Assembly: GCA_043842855.1 (NCBI GenBank)
Contig: JBBPJF010000002.1
Location: forward strand, 310,001 to 374,000
Source: QFNR01 sp043842855
Lineage (GTDB): Bacteria > Pseudomonadota > Gammaproteobacteria > Burkholderiales > Neisseriaceae
Direction of reading: 5' to 3'
Length of the DNA: 64,000 nt
A program made the position numbers and the translations under genes. Of the stretch, positions 35,866 to 45,157 are shown one piece after another (positions within the stretch are counted from its first letter, which is position 1; every line of letters starts with the position of its first letter). The notes beneath the pieces are model-generated. The model worked only from the letters and a program-made list of their open reading frames with translations. It was not told the origin of the DNA and did no database searches.

Positions 35866-36702
35866 TCAGTACAAGTATTTTTGGTGAAACTTTAAATGAG
35901 CGTGAATAAAGCTAGATATAAAATAGTAACTGTGGTCATATCCCTTTTCCAATTTTAATTGGATTGGAAAATGTAACTGTTTAGCCTTTTGAGCAAAGGA
36001 CTCTGGATTAACCTCTTTGGGATAGAATTCATCCTCTAAACCTTGATGTATAAGAATAGGAATTTTTCTTGCTGCTCCCGCTAAACAGTGCAAGCTATCA
36101 TATTTTTTCCATAGTGTTCGCTCAGCGCCTAAGTAGTGCTTGAATGCTGCTTTACCCCAAGCAGTAGTGCAGGGATTAGTAATAGGAGCTAAGGCACTAA
36201 CTGATTGATATTGGTTTGAATTTTTTAAAGCGATCATTAATGCGCCATGTCCTCCCATTGAATGTCCTAGAATGGACTTTTTTTTTCCAAGGGGAAAATG
36301 TTGGGATATCAGAAGAGGTAATTCTTGGGTAACATAATCATACATCTGATAGTGGAAATTCCATGGCTTTTGACTAGCATTCAAATAGAAACTAGCCCCT
36401 TGCCCTAGGGAATAGAGAGAGTGGTCAGGAATATTAGCACCTCGTGGGCTGGTATCTGGCATAACAAGTACAATTTTTGCTTGGCTTGCATATTGTAAGG
36501 CACCTGATTTTATTGGGAAAATTTCATCATTGCAGGTCAAGCCTGCGAGACAATAGAGACAGGGGGGGCGTTGCTGCTCTTTAACGGGTGGTCGATAGAT
36601 TGAGAAGGTCATGATGGAGTGGGTAGTAATAGAATCATGTTGATATCGTTCTAAAACACCACCGAAGCTTTTATGTTGTGCGATGAGTTTTAACGCAGAC
36701 AT
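35866..36702 (-). CDS. fghA: S-formylglutathione hydrolase
   Basis: This esterase-D family enzyme splits S-formylglutathione into formate and glutathione, the last step of formaldehyde detoxification. From the ATG at 36702 the product has 278 residues, the family norm; a TTG at 36723 is less likely. The alpha/beta-hydrolase triad is visible: Ser148 in LGHSMGGHG, Asp224 in QGLEDEFYP and His257 in GYDHSYYF. LAGLTCNDEIF near residue 52 is the oxyanion region. It follows adhC after 24 bases. Confidence 0.96.
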   Translation of the reverse strand: MSALKLIAQHKSFGGVLERYQHDSITTHSIMTFSIYRPPVKEQQRPPCLYCLAGLTCNDEIFPIKSGALQYASQAKIVLVMPDTSPRGANIPDHSLYSLGQGASFYLNASQKPWNFHYQMYDYVTQELPLLISQHFPLGKKKSILGHSMGGHGALMIALKNSNQYQSVSALAPITNPCTTAWGKAAFKHYLGAERTLWKKYDSLHCLAGAARKIPILIHQGLEDEFYPKEVNPESFAQKAKQLHFPIQLKLEKGYDHSYYFISSFIHAHLKFHQKYLY

Positions 36703-36726
36703 TTTTTTCTCTTTCCGGGACAATGC

Positions 36727-37845
36727 CTAAAGTAAAATAATTGAACGGATAGTTTTACCTGCTTCAAGCAAAGCGAATGCTTCATTAATCTTCTCAAGGG
36801 GTAAGATTTCAGTAATAAAATCTTTAATATCAAAGCACCCTTCCTGGTATTCTTCAATTAAGGCAGGCAGCTGACTTTTGCCTTTGAAACCACCAAAGGC
36901 AGAACCACGCCAGACGCGGCCTGTCACCAATTGGAAAGGTCGGGTCCTGATCTCTGCCTTTGCAGGGGCAACGCCAACAATGGTAGATTCCCCCCAGCCT
37001 TTATGACAGCATTCTAGAGCTTGTTGCATCACTTCTACATTACCGATGCATTCAAAGGAATAGTCTACACCTCCCTCGGTCATTTCAACGATAACTTCTT
37101 GAATAGGGCGGTGATAATCTTTAGGATTAAGGAAATCAGTTGCACCTAATTTTTGAGCTAAGCGAAACTTATCAGCATTGATATCAATGCCTAAAATACG
37201 GGAGGCTCCACTAAGGCGAGCTCCTAATACTGCTGCTAATCCTACTGCTCCCAGTCCAAAAATGGCTACACTACTACCAGCTTCAACTTTAGCCGTATGG
37301 CGTACGGCGCCAATACCTGTGGGAACTCCACAGCCAAACAGACAGGCCTCAACGAAGGGGACTTGAGCTTGAATTTTAACTAAAGATACTTCAGCTACTA
37401 CAGTATACTCAGAAAAAGTAGAAGTACCCATATAGTGATAGATAGGTACACCATCCTTGGAAAAGCGTGTAGAACCATCAGGCAGTACTCCTCTCCCCTG
37501 CGTTTCACGCACAGCAGAACAGAGGTTAGTTTTTCCAGAGAGGCAAAATTTACATTTCCCACATTCAGCTGTATACAGGGGGATAACATGGTCTCCAGCT
37601 TTAAAGGCTTCTACCCCTTCTCCCACTGCTTCCACTATACCAGCCCCTTCGTGGCCTAGAACGCAGGGAAAAACACCCTCTGCATCTAAGCCGGATAGAG
37701 TATATGCATCAGTGTGGCAAATACCAGTGGCAATTATCCTTACTAGTACTTCTCCTTTCCGTGGCGGAGCTAAATCAATATTTTCAATACTTAAAGGGAG
37801 ACCGGGTTGCCAAGCTACAGCAGCTCGAGTTTTGATTATGGGCAT
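36727..37845 (-). CDS. adhC: Glutathione-dependent formaldehyde dehydrogenase (class III alcohol dehydrogenase)
   Basis: The enzyme oxidises S-hydroxymethylglutathione to S-formylglutathione with NAD, and can reduce S-nitrosoglutathione. The 372-residue product has catalytic zinc ligands Cys43, His65 and Cys172 and structural zinc cysteines 95, 98, 101 and 109. The Arg in AVRETQGRG is expected for glutathione substrates. The nucleotide fold starts VAIFGLGAVGLAAVLGARL. A strong site AAAGGAAGTAAAA precedes the ATG. It forms an operon with fghA. The NmlR-type regulator found beside this pair in Neisseria is not here. Confidence 0.97.
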   Translation of the reverse strand: MPIIKTRAAVAWQPGLPLSIENIDLAPPRKGEVLVRIIATGICHTDAYTLSGLDAEGVFPCVLGHEGAGIVEAVGEGVEAFKAGDHVIPLYTAECGKCKFCLSGKTNLCSAVRETQGRGVLPDGSTRFSKDGVPIYHYMGTSTFSEYTVVAEVSLVKIQAQVPFVEACLFGCGVPTGIGAVRHTAKVEAGSSVAIFGLGAVGLAAVLGARLSGASRILGIDINADKFRLAQKLGATDFLNPKDYHRPIQEVIVEMTEGGVDYSFECIGNVEVMQQALECCHKGWGESTIVGVAPAKAEIRTRPFQLVTGRVWRGSAFGGFKGKSQLPALIEEYQEGCFDIKDFITEILPLEKINEAFALLEAGKTIRSIILL

Positions 37846-38695
37846 TTTTACTTCCTTTGGTACTTTAGAAGAACATAAAATTTAAAACATAATAGAAGTT
37901 AACCATTTGATAATTATATACTTTTAACTATTATCATTCTATAAGTATAGGCGAGGTAATCTATTTAGAGGTTGTTGATTTTGAGCTTGTCACCCAGCTT
38001 TAAAGTCAACTTTAATCAGAGGAAATTTAACGGTTAGAAATACAGGGAATAGGGGGTAGTGTGTGATTCTATCAGCAGCAGTTTATGAGATAGTTTTTAT
38101 ATTAGAATGGCCTTTCTTTAATGTGTAATTTTTCTTAAACATATACGCTAGCATCACTTTGTGAAATGGTTACTACTGGGTAGACACGGCTAGAAGGCCT
38201 CTATGACCTATAGGTCCTTAGAGTGAAAGCCGGTTCAAGCAGCAGCTATATTAGTCCTTTCCTCTACCTGAGCACAATACATACCAAACTGAATCTATCC
38301 TGACACTTCAAATTTATTTAGAGAGTCCGATAGAAAAAGAGCAATAAAACTTTTTGCTAGGGCTTCTCCACAAGACAGTGTTAAGGTATTGACGGCTAAC
38401 CTTTTTTGCGGCTGCTTGCAGGCACAAGGATGCGCCGGGTCTACATTAACTTTTTAAAGCTTTTGCCGGACAGGTTCTTGGAAGATCTCTGAAGGATAAA
38501 GTCAGTGCAGGGAGGTTTCTAGTACCAAAATAGAATAAGCAATCAACCAAAACCAAGCAGCCGTAAATCAACGCCAAAGTAAGCCTTAGCCGAGAGCTTT
38601 CCAGCTAAAATACAAGCTAAAATACAAAAAAGCAGAAGCAATCTGATCCGGCTAAAAACAGCATAGTTAACTTACTCTTTATCTTCCACTCTACT
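37846..38695. other. Long non-coding gap upstream of adhC
   Basis: About 850 bases between the adhC start and the stop of the hotdog gene, both on the minus strand. A TATAAT on the minus strand lies within the very AT-rich 100 bases before adhC, without a clear -35. I see no MerR-type operator, gene or RNA; short frames here have no coding character. Confidence 0.5.
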
Positions 38696-39172
38696 TTACT
38701 TGGGTATCCAAGCCCATGTGGCTTCAACTTTGACGGGCTCAATACCCGCTTCATCCCTAACTGTAACTGGTACAAGAAAGCTTCCCCGGGGTTCAGAAGC
38801 GATGAGTGAGGACATTTCTTTAGTGAATACAGCCGTTGCGCGAACGCCTCCAGTAGCAATTTTAGTGTACTTGACACGTAACTCTTTCAAAAGAATAAGC
38901 TTATCATCAGGGCAATTGAAGTTAGTGACCAAACCAGTGGCGGTTTCTGCGGCAAGGGCAGTAGCACAGGCATGTATACCTGCAATATGGTTTTGTACTT
39001 CCCGCCGATTTTCGATAAAAACCACAACTTCCTCCGGAGTTAACTTTTCGCATTTAGCTCCGGCAGTCTTAGTGAAGGGGATAAGTTGCTCAACTGCTGC
39101 CGATGTCAAACCTTGCTTTTCCTGAACATCATCACATGGATTAGGGGAGTGCGACATCATGCTTGGCACCAT
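38696..39172 (-). CDS. Hotdog-fold protein, DUF4442/PaaI-thioesterase-like
   Basis: The 158-residue product resembles hotdog thioesterases annotated DUF4442. EVQNHIAGIHACATALAAETATGLV (about 58-82) matches the central hotdog helix, where family members usually have NH...G...A.ALAE, and it is followed by the beta sheet (KYTKIATGGVRATAVFT, FLVPVTVRDEAGIEPVKVEATWAWIPK). It probably acts on an acyl-CoA, but the substrate is unknown. Three possible starts (39172, 39160, 39157) lie close together, and none has a strong ribosome site. Confidence 0.75.
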   Translation of the reverse strand: MVPSMMSHSPNPCDDVQEKQGLTSAAVEQLIPFTKTAGAKCEKLTPEEVVVFIENRREVQNHIAGIHACATALAAETATGLVTNFNCPDDKLILLKELRVKYTKIATGGVRATAVFTKEMSSLIASEPRGSFLVPVTVRDEAGIEPVKVEATWAWIPK

Positions 39173-39380
39173 ACGAGATTAGATGCCTGCCGAGCATAGA
39201 TATTGCTCTGTCTATCAGAACAGAAGAGATCTGTTTTTATGCGCATTTGTGTACCTTTAAAAATTGACTAACCTGTTTTATACTCACATCACTCCGTGCC
39301 GAAGCCGCTGTAGCCTTGGGCCAACAAGCCTACGGCATGATAAATCAACTCTTTTTGTTCAGCAAGGATTTTATTTGCGT

Positions 39381-40214
39381 ATGGGTCAACTATCTTTTAC
39401 CAAAATGCATGGGCTGGGTAATGACTTTATGGTAGTTGATGCAATACGGCAGACCTATGAACCTAATGTACAACAAATAAGGGAGTGGGGCGATCGCACT
39501 ACAGGGATTGGTTTTGACCAGTTCCTGCTCATAGAACCGTCTTCTCTACCATCCTGTGAATTTCGATATCGAATCTTCAACCGTGATGGCTCTGAGGTAG
39601 AACAGTGCGGGAATGGAGCTCGCTGTTTTGCTCGATATGTATATGAACGTGGTCTAACGAGTAAAAAGTGCTTCAAGGTAGAAACACAGAAAAGAATACT
39701 TACATTAAGTATTGAAAAAAACAATTGGGTTAAAGTTAATATGGGCGTGCCTAAGATTGTACAGATCCATCATCCTAGCTCTATTCAAATAAACGACGTT
39801 GAGCGGGGAATTTTGTTGGAAGGTATGCCTTTTCATATAAGTAGTGTTGATTTAGGTAATCCCCATGCCGTGGTGCAAGTTCAACAGTTGGATAATATTC
39901 CATTGGATATCTGGGGACCTGCTATTGAAAAGGCACCTCAATTCCCAGAAAAGACAAATGTGGGTTTCATGCAGGTGCTTGATACTCAACACATTCGTTT
40001 GCGCGTTCATGAAAGGGGAGTAGGTGAGACTTTGGCTTGTGGGTCTGGGGCGTGCGCGGCAGTGGTAGTCGGGATTCTACTGGGAAAATTAGTCTCGACG
40101 GTTTATGTGAGTTTTCCTAGAGGTAAGCTACAAGTTATTTGGGAGCCCCCTGATGGGGAAATTTCTCTTTTGGGACCTGCTACTTTCGTGTTTGATGGAG
40201 TGTTGAGTGATTAG
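39381..40214 (+). CDS. dapF: Diaminopimelate epimerase
   Basis: DapF converts LL- to meso-diaminopimelate for lysine and peptidoglycan. From the ATG at 39381 the product has 277 residues starting MGQLSFTKMHGLGNDF; the frame is open further upstream but that part has no homology features. The two catalytic cysteines are Cys76 in EVEQCGNGARCFARY and Cys220 in TLACGSGACAA. It overlaps the DUF484 gene by eight bases, the usual order dapF-DUF484-xerC, but xerC is missing. Confidence 0.97.
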   Translation: MGQLSFTKMHGLGNDFMVVDAIRQTYEPNVQQIREWGDRTTGIGFDQFLLIEPSSLPSCEFRYRIFNRDGSEVEQCGNGARCFARYVYERGLTSKKCFKVETQKRILTLSIEKNNWVKVNMGVPKIVQIHHPSSIQINDVERGILLEGMPFHISSVDLGNPHAVVQVQQLDNIPLDIWGPAIEKAPQFPEKTNVGFMQVLDTQHIRLRVHERGVGETLACGSGACAAVVVGILLGKLVSTVYVSFPRGKLQVIWEPPDGEISLLGPATFVFDGVLSD

Positions 40215-40863
40215 TTCTAAAGAGCAGGAAATTCTGAAGTACCTTCAGGAAAATCCTGATTTTCTTAAGAAGAATGTTGAGAATCTGGCTCATATGCTGA
40301 CGCCAGTCTCTCTTCATAAAGTAAAGTCTTTCGCCGAAATACAGGTAAAGATGCGTGAGAGAACCATCCATAAGCTTAAGAGTCAGTTACAAGAGGTCTG
40401 TATAAATGCTGAAAAGAATTATGGGCTCATGCAAAAGTTAGTGGTATTTGACCAAGAATTGATGGCTTGTAATACCATAGAAGCTGTCCTACAGACAGTC
40501 TCTCATACGCTAGCTGGGCCTTGGCAATTACCTTACCATCATCTAAAAATTTTCCCAGAAAGCTCTCGTTTGCCGTTGCCTGATGAGGCAATACTGAAGG
40601 AAGCTAGTACTAAGAAGGCTATCGCAGAACTTAACAAAGTTGTGACAGGGAATCGTTGCATCCACCCCGCGTTATATCAATGGTTTGATGATGGGGTAGT
40701 AGTAGAAAGCTTTTTGCATCTACCACTTAGAGAAAAAAATGTTACTTTGGGACTCTTGCTTATAGGACATACAGATCCGGGCTATTTCGCTGAAAATCTT
40801 CCTACCGATTTTGTAGAATGGCTGGCTCAGTCCATCGTAGTTACTCTAAAGCGAGTTTGGTAA
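40207..40863 (+). CDS. DUF484 family protein
   Basis: The 218-residue product starts at a GTG overlapping the dapF stop region. It has the N-terminal ILKYLQENPDFLKKNVENLAHM helix typical of DUF484, a coiled-coil stretch (about 40-75) and a GAF-like C-terminal domain (LPLREKNVTLGLLLIGHTDPGYF). The family sits between dapF and xerC in many proteobacteria; its function is not established. Here the following gene is a permease instead of xerC. Confidence 0.88.
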   Translation: MISSKEQEILKYLQENPDFLKKNVENLAHMLTPVSLHKVKSFAEIQVKMRERTIHKLKSQLQEVCINAEKNYGLMQKLVVFDQELMACNTIEAVLQTVSHTLAGPWQLPYHHLKIFPESSRLPLPDEAILKEASTKKAIAELNKVVTGNRCIHPALYQWFDDGVVVESFLHLPLREKNVTLGLLLIGHTDPGYFAENLPTDFVEWLAQSIVVTLKRVW

Positions 40864-41082
40864 GAAAGCTCTAGCATCCTGATTAGTGCTATTTCAGTCC
40901 TTGTTGATCGAGTATAGCCTGGTTGCCGGAAGATCTGTTTAGGCACAAGGATGGGTGCTGCATACCTACAGAGGCTGATTTTAGCTATTTTTTTTACGTC
41001 TTTTGCTGAGGATTTATTGTCTTTTCCGTGTCATATTGGCATGTTCTAATGACACCTTTGTATTTTTTGCTATAAGGTAGGT

Positions 41083-42060
41083 ATGTCCGATACTCAGACC
41101 CTTCTAAGCCTGGCTGGTTTCTGTGTGGCAGCATATTCCATGATTGCCAATGATGCCATCCAGACTATAGGCACGTTTCTTTCCTCCAATAAAAAACGCC
41201 CCTGGTGGGTTTTATGGCTCTTCACAGCTATCATCTTGGTGATAGTCTTGTTATATGGCTGGTACTCTTCAGGCGCAGCGCACGACGTGTCTTATGGGCG
41301 TTTGAAATCAATACCCTTCCCAAAAGATGGCCTGACTTGGATCTATGTGGTTCCCCCTTTTGTCATTCTTTTACTAACGCGCTTCGGCGTTCCAGTAAGC
41401 ACTACTTTTTTACTATTAACTATTTTTGCTCCTGGTAACTTAGCAGGGATGGTAATTAAATCGCTAGTGGGTTATTTTGTAGCGTTCTTCGCAGCTATTT
41501 TGCTCTACAGTACAGTTATTAAAAAAACAACTCAATATTTTAATGCTACCCATGAGCAAGCAGTTCCTAAGTATTGGGTGGGACTGCAGTGGCTTTCAAC
41601 AAGCTTTCTTTGGAGTCAATGGCTAGTGCAAGATTTGGCTAATACTTTCGTGTTTCTGCCAAGGCAGGTTTCTCTTCAGTGGCTGTTGTTTTCATTAGTC
41701 TTGTTTATATTAGCTTTGGGCTTTGTCTTTTACCGAGGCGGTGGTTTAATACAGCGGGTAGTACTTAATAAGACAGGTACGACCGATATTAGGGGAGCAA
41801 CGGTAATTGACTTTATTTATGGGTTTATCCTTTTAATCTTTAAAGAATGGAGTCATATGCCTATGAGCACAACGTGGGTTTTCCTAGGTTTGTTAGCTGG
41901 GCGAGAGTTTGCATTTGCTTTTTCGCTATATGCCAGACCCATTGATGAAACAGCTCGAGTTGTCAGGAGTGACATGACTAAGGCACTTTTTGGATTGGTG
42001 GTAAGTATTGTATTAGCATGGGCACTTCCTCAAATCTATAAACTTCTTCCCATGTTTTAA
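41083..42060 (+). CDS. PiT-family inorganic phosphate permease-like protein
   Basis: The 325-residue protein has eight or nine predicted membrane helices. Near the N-terminus it carries AYSMIANDAIQTIGTFLSS, the GANDxANxxGT-like PiT signature, with a related PVSTTFLLLTIFAPGNLAG and a C-terminal MPMSTTWVFLGLLAGREFA. PiT proteins move phosphate or sulfate with a cation. It is shorter than E. coli PitA (about 500 residues), as in a recognised short group. The start ATG follows AAGGTAGGT. It sits alone between DUF484 and glnB. Confidence 0.75.
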   Translation: MSDTQTLLSLAGFCVAAYSMIANDAIQTIGTFLSSNKKRPWWVLWLFTAIILVIVLLYGWYSSGAAHDVSYGRLKSIPFPKDGLTWIYVVPPFVILLLTRFGVPVSTTFLLLTIFAPGNLAGMVIKSLVGYFVAFFAAILLYSTVIKKTTQYFNATHEQAVPKYWVGLQWLSTSFLWSQWLVQDLANTFVFLPRQVSLQWLLFSLVLFILALGFVFYRGGGLIQRVVLNKTGTTDIRGATVIDFIYGFILLIFKEWSHMPMSTTWVFLGLLAGREFAFAFSLYARPIDETARVVRSDMTKALFGLVVSIVLAWALPQIYKLLPMF

Positions 42061-42177
42061 TATGTTTGAGTTTGATTTTCCTACAGGTACAGATTTGTGC
42101 GAGCCAAGTTGAAGATGTATATTAGTGCCCCATCAGAGGGGGTGGCTGGCTTTCCTGTGGCTTTTTAGGGGGGAATT

Positions 42178-42516
42178 GTGAAGTTGATCACTGCTATTAT
42201 TAAGCCGTTCAAATTGGATGATGTAAGAGAAACCCTTGCTCGTATAGGTATTCAGGGGATGACAGTATCTGAAGTAAAAGGGTTCGGTCGGCAGAAGGGT
42301 CATGCTGAATTATACCGCGGATCGGAATATGTAGTAGATTTTCTCCCTAAGGTTCGTATTGATGTAGCTGTTGGAAGCAGTGATGTGCAGAGAGTTGTAG
42401 ATGCGATTGTTCAGGCTGCATCTACTGGGAAAATAGGGGATGGTAAGATTTTTGTGACTTCTTTGGAGCAGGTGGTTCGGATTCGAACTGGAGAGACAGG
42501 TGAAGATGCAGTCTAA
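42178..42516 (+). CDS. glnB: Nitrogen regulatory protein PII
   Basis: PII senses 2-oxoglutarate, ATP/ADP and, by uridylylation, glutamine; it controls GlnE and the NtrBC system. The 112-residue product has KLITAIIKPFKLDDVRE, the T-loop with the modified Tyr51 (YRGSEYVVDFLPK) and the C-terminal IGDGKIFVTSLEQVVRIRTGE. The start is a GTG behind GGGGGGAATT. No amtB is adjacent, so GlnB rather than GlnK is likely. Its uridylyltransferase GlnD is not in the window. Confidence 0.96.
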   Translation: MKLITAIIKPFKLDDVRETLARIGIQGMTVSEVKGFGRQKGHAELYRGSEYVVDFLPKVRIDVAVGSSDVQRVVDAIVQAASTGKIGDGKIFVTSLEQVVRIRTGETGEDAV

Positions 42517-42616
42517 AGAGAGAGGCTATGCAAGCTCAAGGTTGACCAGTATAAAAAGAATTTTATTGAAGAAAGTTAAGTCAAGGTATCTCTGACAGGG
42601 TGAGTGGGGTCTAAGT

Positions 42617-43852
42617 ATGAAAAATATCAGTTTTTCTTCCCACAAGGTAGAAACAGTTATTGATGTGTTACTGTTATTTTTTTTCAGCACCTTACTCACT
42701 GTCTCGCAAAGAAATTTTTATTTTGTTGTACCTGCTTTATTACTATTTGGTAGTTTGGGGTTTTGCCTATACCAGGGTGTGGTTTCGGGCTTTTCCCTAT
42801 CTCGAGAACAACGCTTAGTTTCGTATACATTTGCTATCTACAGCTTAGTCTGTCTAAGTATTGGTCTTTTGCATGGAGACCCCTTCAATAGTATTAAGTT
42901 CGAATTACTACCTATAGTCTTGTTACCAGTCTTTTGGTTGTTTACTAATTTTCTACGGCGTGCACAGGCTGTGTATTGTATTTTTCCTATAGCCACGCTC
43001 CTAACTGCTTTAGTAGCAGGCTATGATAAGTATGGACTAGGTATAGAAAGGGCACTAGAGCCCCAACAGCCGGTTATACCAGCGGCCGGAATTGTAATGA
43101 CTTTCTCTCTTTTTTGTTTAGTATTTTTTTTTAAAAGCTATCAAAAAAATGTTAGTTATAGTTTAGTTGCACTAACAAGCTTTGTGTTTGGTTTAATCGC
43201 TAGCATATTGACTGAATCCCGAGGTGCATGGATCTGTTTACCGGTGGTATTAGTTGGGCTTTTTTGGCACTTCTGGCCTCATATTCCCGCTTTTGTAAAA
43301 AAGCTATTGATACCTATTACAATAAGTTTATTATTGATAGCTCTGTTATTCTTAAATACAGGGATTGTGCATAGATTGGAACAAGTTAAAACGGATTTGG
43401 TCTGGTACTTTGTTAACCATAATGCAAATTCTTCCATAGGTTTGAGGTTTGAATTTTGGAAGAGCGCTTTAGATGGTTTTTTACAAAAGCCACTTTGGGG
43501 TTGGGGTGTGGCTGATTATCTCTCGCTGAAAGAGTTGCAGGTTGAAAGGGGTTTGATCATTCCACAAGCCCTCCCCTTCGTACATGCACATAATCAATTT
43601 TTAGATGTTTTAGTTAAAAAGGGAATTTTTGGGCTCCTATCTACTATAGGTTTATTTCTCTTGCCTATGCGCTTTTACATTCGCTACTGGAGTAAATCGA
43701 GTCTGGTCTCCATGCTTGGTTGTATTCTCATTTTTAATGTTTTCACTTTTTGTTTAACGGATTCCTTTTTGCGTCTGCCTTTAGGCATGATATTCTACGT
43801 CGTTACTAATTATCTCCTGTTGGGTTTTTTACTTCGGCATGACGCTCCCTAG
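42617..43852 (+). CDS. O-antigen ligase/polymerase-like membrane protein
   Basis: The 411-residue protein has about 10-12 membrane helices and the Wzy_C domain: a large periplasmic loop (about residues 235-330) with SIGLRFEFWKSALDGFLQKPLWGWG and the conserved HAHNQFLDVLVKKGIFGLL. Such proteins either ligate O-antigen to the lipid A core (WaaL) or polymerise it (Wzy), or glycosylate pilin; sequence alone does not decide. The next gene is a LOS glycosyltransferase that overlaps its stop by 14 bases, supporting a role in LPS. Confidence 0.85.
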   Translation: MKNISFSSHKVETVIDVLLLFFFSTLLTVSQRNFYFVVPALLLFGSLGFCLYQGVVSGFSLSREQRLVSYTFAIYSLVCLSIGLLHGDPFNSIKFELLPIVLLPVFWLFTNFLRRAQAVYCIFPIATLLTALVAGYDKYGLGIERALEPQQPVIPAAGIVMTFSLFCLVFFFKSYQKNVSYSLVALTSFVFGLIASILTESRGAWICLPVVLVGLFWHFWPHIPAFVKKLLIPITISLLLIALLFLNTGIVHRLEQVKTDLVWYFVNHNANSSIGLRFEFWKSALDGFLQKPLWGWGVADYLSLKELQVERGLIIPQALPFVHAHNQFLDVLVKKGIFGLLSTIGLFLLPMRFYIRYWSKSSLVSMLGCILIFNVFTFCLTDSFLRLPLGMIFYVVTNYLLLGFLLRHDAP

Positions 43853-44612
43853 TGTATTTATACTTTCTCTACCGGATGCTATAGAAAGGCGCAAATCAGC
43901 GGCATCTGAGTGTCGACGTTATCAACTTGATTACGAGTGGATAGATGCTGTGGATTTTAGAAATACTTCTTTTGAAGAAGTGGCTTCTTACTATCAACCA
44001 AGTTTGCCTGATAAGAGGAAAAACAAAATTTTAAGTCCCACCGAGATAGCCTGTGCTTTAGGACACCAAAGTATCTATCAGCATATTGTTAAAAATAAAA
44101 TTCCTTTTTCTTTAATACTAGAAGATGACTTCATGTGGTTGGCTAATCCTCATCCTTTGTTAGAGCAGTTGGACTGGATACAGCAACATTTACATTTTGA
44201 CGTGTTAATTTTGGGCTATGTAAAATTATTAGCCCAAGATTTGGCTTATCATTATCGTAGATTACCCCTGCATACACAGTATTCTAGTCCAGGCTTCCGA
44301 TTTGGTTATTTATGGGAGCAATTTAGCTGTGGTACAGTAGGTTACATAGTTACTTTCGAAGGAGCAAAAAAACTAAGCCAGAGCGTCATTAGAGTAACGG
44401 CAGATAATTGGCTGTATTTTGAAAAAGCATGTAAAGTAAGCATCAAGCATATGCGTCCGCTACTTGTTTTAGAGCAATGCGAGACATTCCAAAGCACCAT
44501 AAGGGTTGAGAAAGACTCACATCTTCGAATTAAAAAAAGTAGCCGCCTTATCCGTTCTACTCGTGGGGTTTTAAGGAAACTTATCATGAATGGTTTAGGG
44601 CGAAAAAGATGA
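43839..44612 (+). CDS. Glycosyltransferase family 25 (LOS biosynthesis)
   Basis: The 257-residue cytoplasmic enzyme has the GT25 pattern: VFILSLPDAIERRKSAASECRRYQLDYEWIDAVDFR at the start, LSPTEIACALGHQSIYQHIVKNKIPFSLILEDDF with the metal-binding EDD (about residues 92-94), and FSCGTVGYIVTFEGAKKL. GT25 members such as LgtB/LpsA add galactose or glucose to LOS. It overlaps the ligase gene by 14 bases and gmhB by four (ATGA), so the block is translated as one operon. Confidence 0.9.
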   Translation: MTLPSVFILSLPDAIERRKSAASECRRYQLDYEWIDAVDFRNTSFEEVASYYQPSLPDKRKNKILSPTEIACALGHQSIYQHIVKNKIPFSLILEDDFMWLANPHPLLEQLDWIQQHLHFDVLILGYVKLLAQDLAYHYRRLPLHTQYSSPGFRFGYLWEQFSCGTVGYIVTFEGAKKLSQSVIRVTADNWLYFEKACKVSIKHMRPLLVLEQCETFQSTIRVEKDSHLRIKKSSRLIRSTRGVLRKLIMNGLGRKR

Positions 44613-45157
44613 AGCTGGTGATTTTAGACCGAGATGGGGTCATTAATGAGGATAGTGAAGAATTTATTAAGTCTGCTGATGAATGGATTCCGCTACAAAA
44701 TAGCTTAGATGCAATCGCTTTTTTAAATAGGTCTGGTTATCAGGTAGCAATTGCAACTAATCAATCTGGTTTGGGTAGGAAGCTTTTCGATATCAATGAT
44801 CTAAATCAGATACATACTAAGTTACTGGAGCAACTAAGGAAGGCTGGGGGGGAACTGGTAGGAATTTGGTTTTGTCCTCATGTAGAAGAAGATCAATGTC
44901 AGTGTAGAAAACCTAAGACAGGATTGGCAGAGGATATTCTTAACCGAGTAGGAGCAGAGGTAGAACAGACCTATATGGTAGGAGATAGTCTAAGAGATTT
45001 GCAGTGTATATCCCGTCTGGGAGGAAGACCAGTTTTGGTTTTAACAGGCAAAGGAAAGAAAACCCTACAAAAAGGTAATTTACCAAAAGATACGATAATA
45101 TGTGATAGTTTATGGGCATTTTCCCAGGAGATTCCAATAATAGAGGGAACGACTTAG
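44609..45157 (+). CDS. gmhB: D-glycero-D-manno-heptose 1,7-bisphosphate 7-phosphatase
   Basis: GmhB dephosphorylates heptose 1,7-bisphosphate on the way to ADP-heptose for the LPS core. The 182-residue HAD enzyme has the nucleophile motif LDRDGVIN (Asp7, Asp9), the ATNQSGLGRKLF motif, zinc ligands Cys89, His91, Cys97 and Cys99 (CPHVEEDQCQC), and MVGDSLRDLQ. It overlaps the GT25 gene by four bases and abuts plsC with no gap. In betaproteobacteria gmhB commonly precedes plsC. Confidence 0.95.
   Translation: MKLVILDRDGVINEDSEEFIKSADEWIPLQNSLDAIAFLNRSGYQVAIATNQSGLGRKLFDINDLNQIHTKLLEQLRKAGGELVGIWFCPHVEEDQCQCRKPKTGLAEDILNRVGAEVEQTYMVGDSLRDLQCISRLGGRPVLVLTGKGKKTLQKGNLPKDTIICDSLWAFSQEIPIIEGTT

Noticed and set aside
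37846..37960. MerR/NmlR-type operator before adhC
   Set aside because: No long-spacer promoter with a dyad could be found in the AT-rich region.
38421..40953. GGCACAAGGATG occurring in two gaps (about 38421 and 40942) as a possible dispersed repeat
   Set aside because: Only 12 bases match; many such coincidences are expected in 64 kb and flanks do not align.
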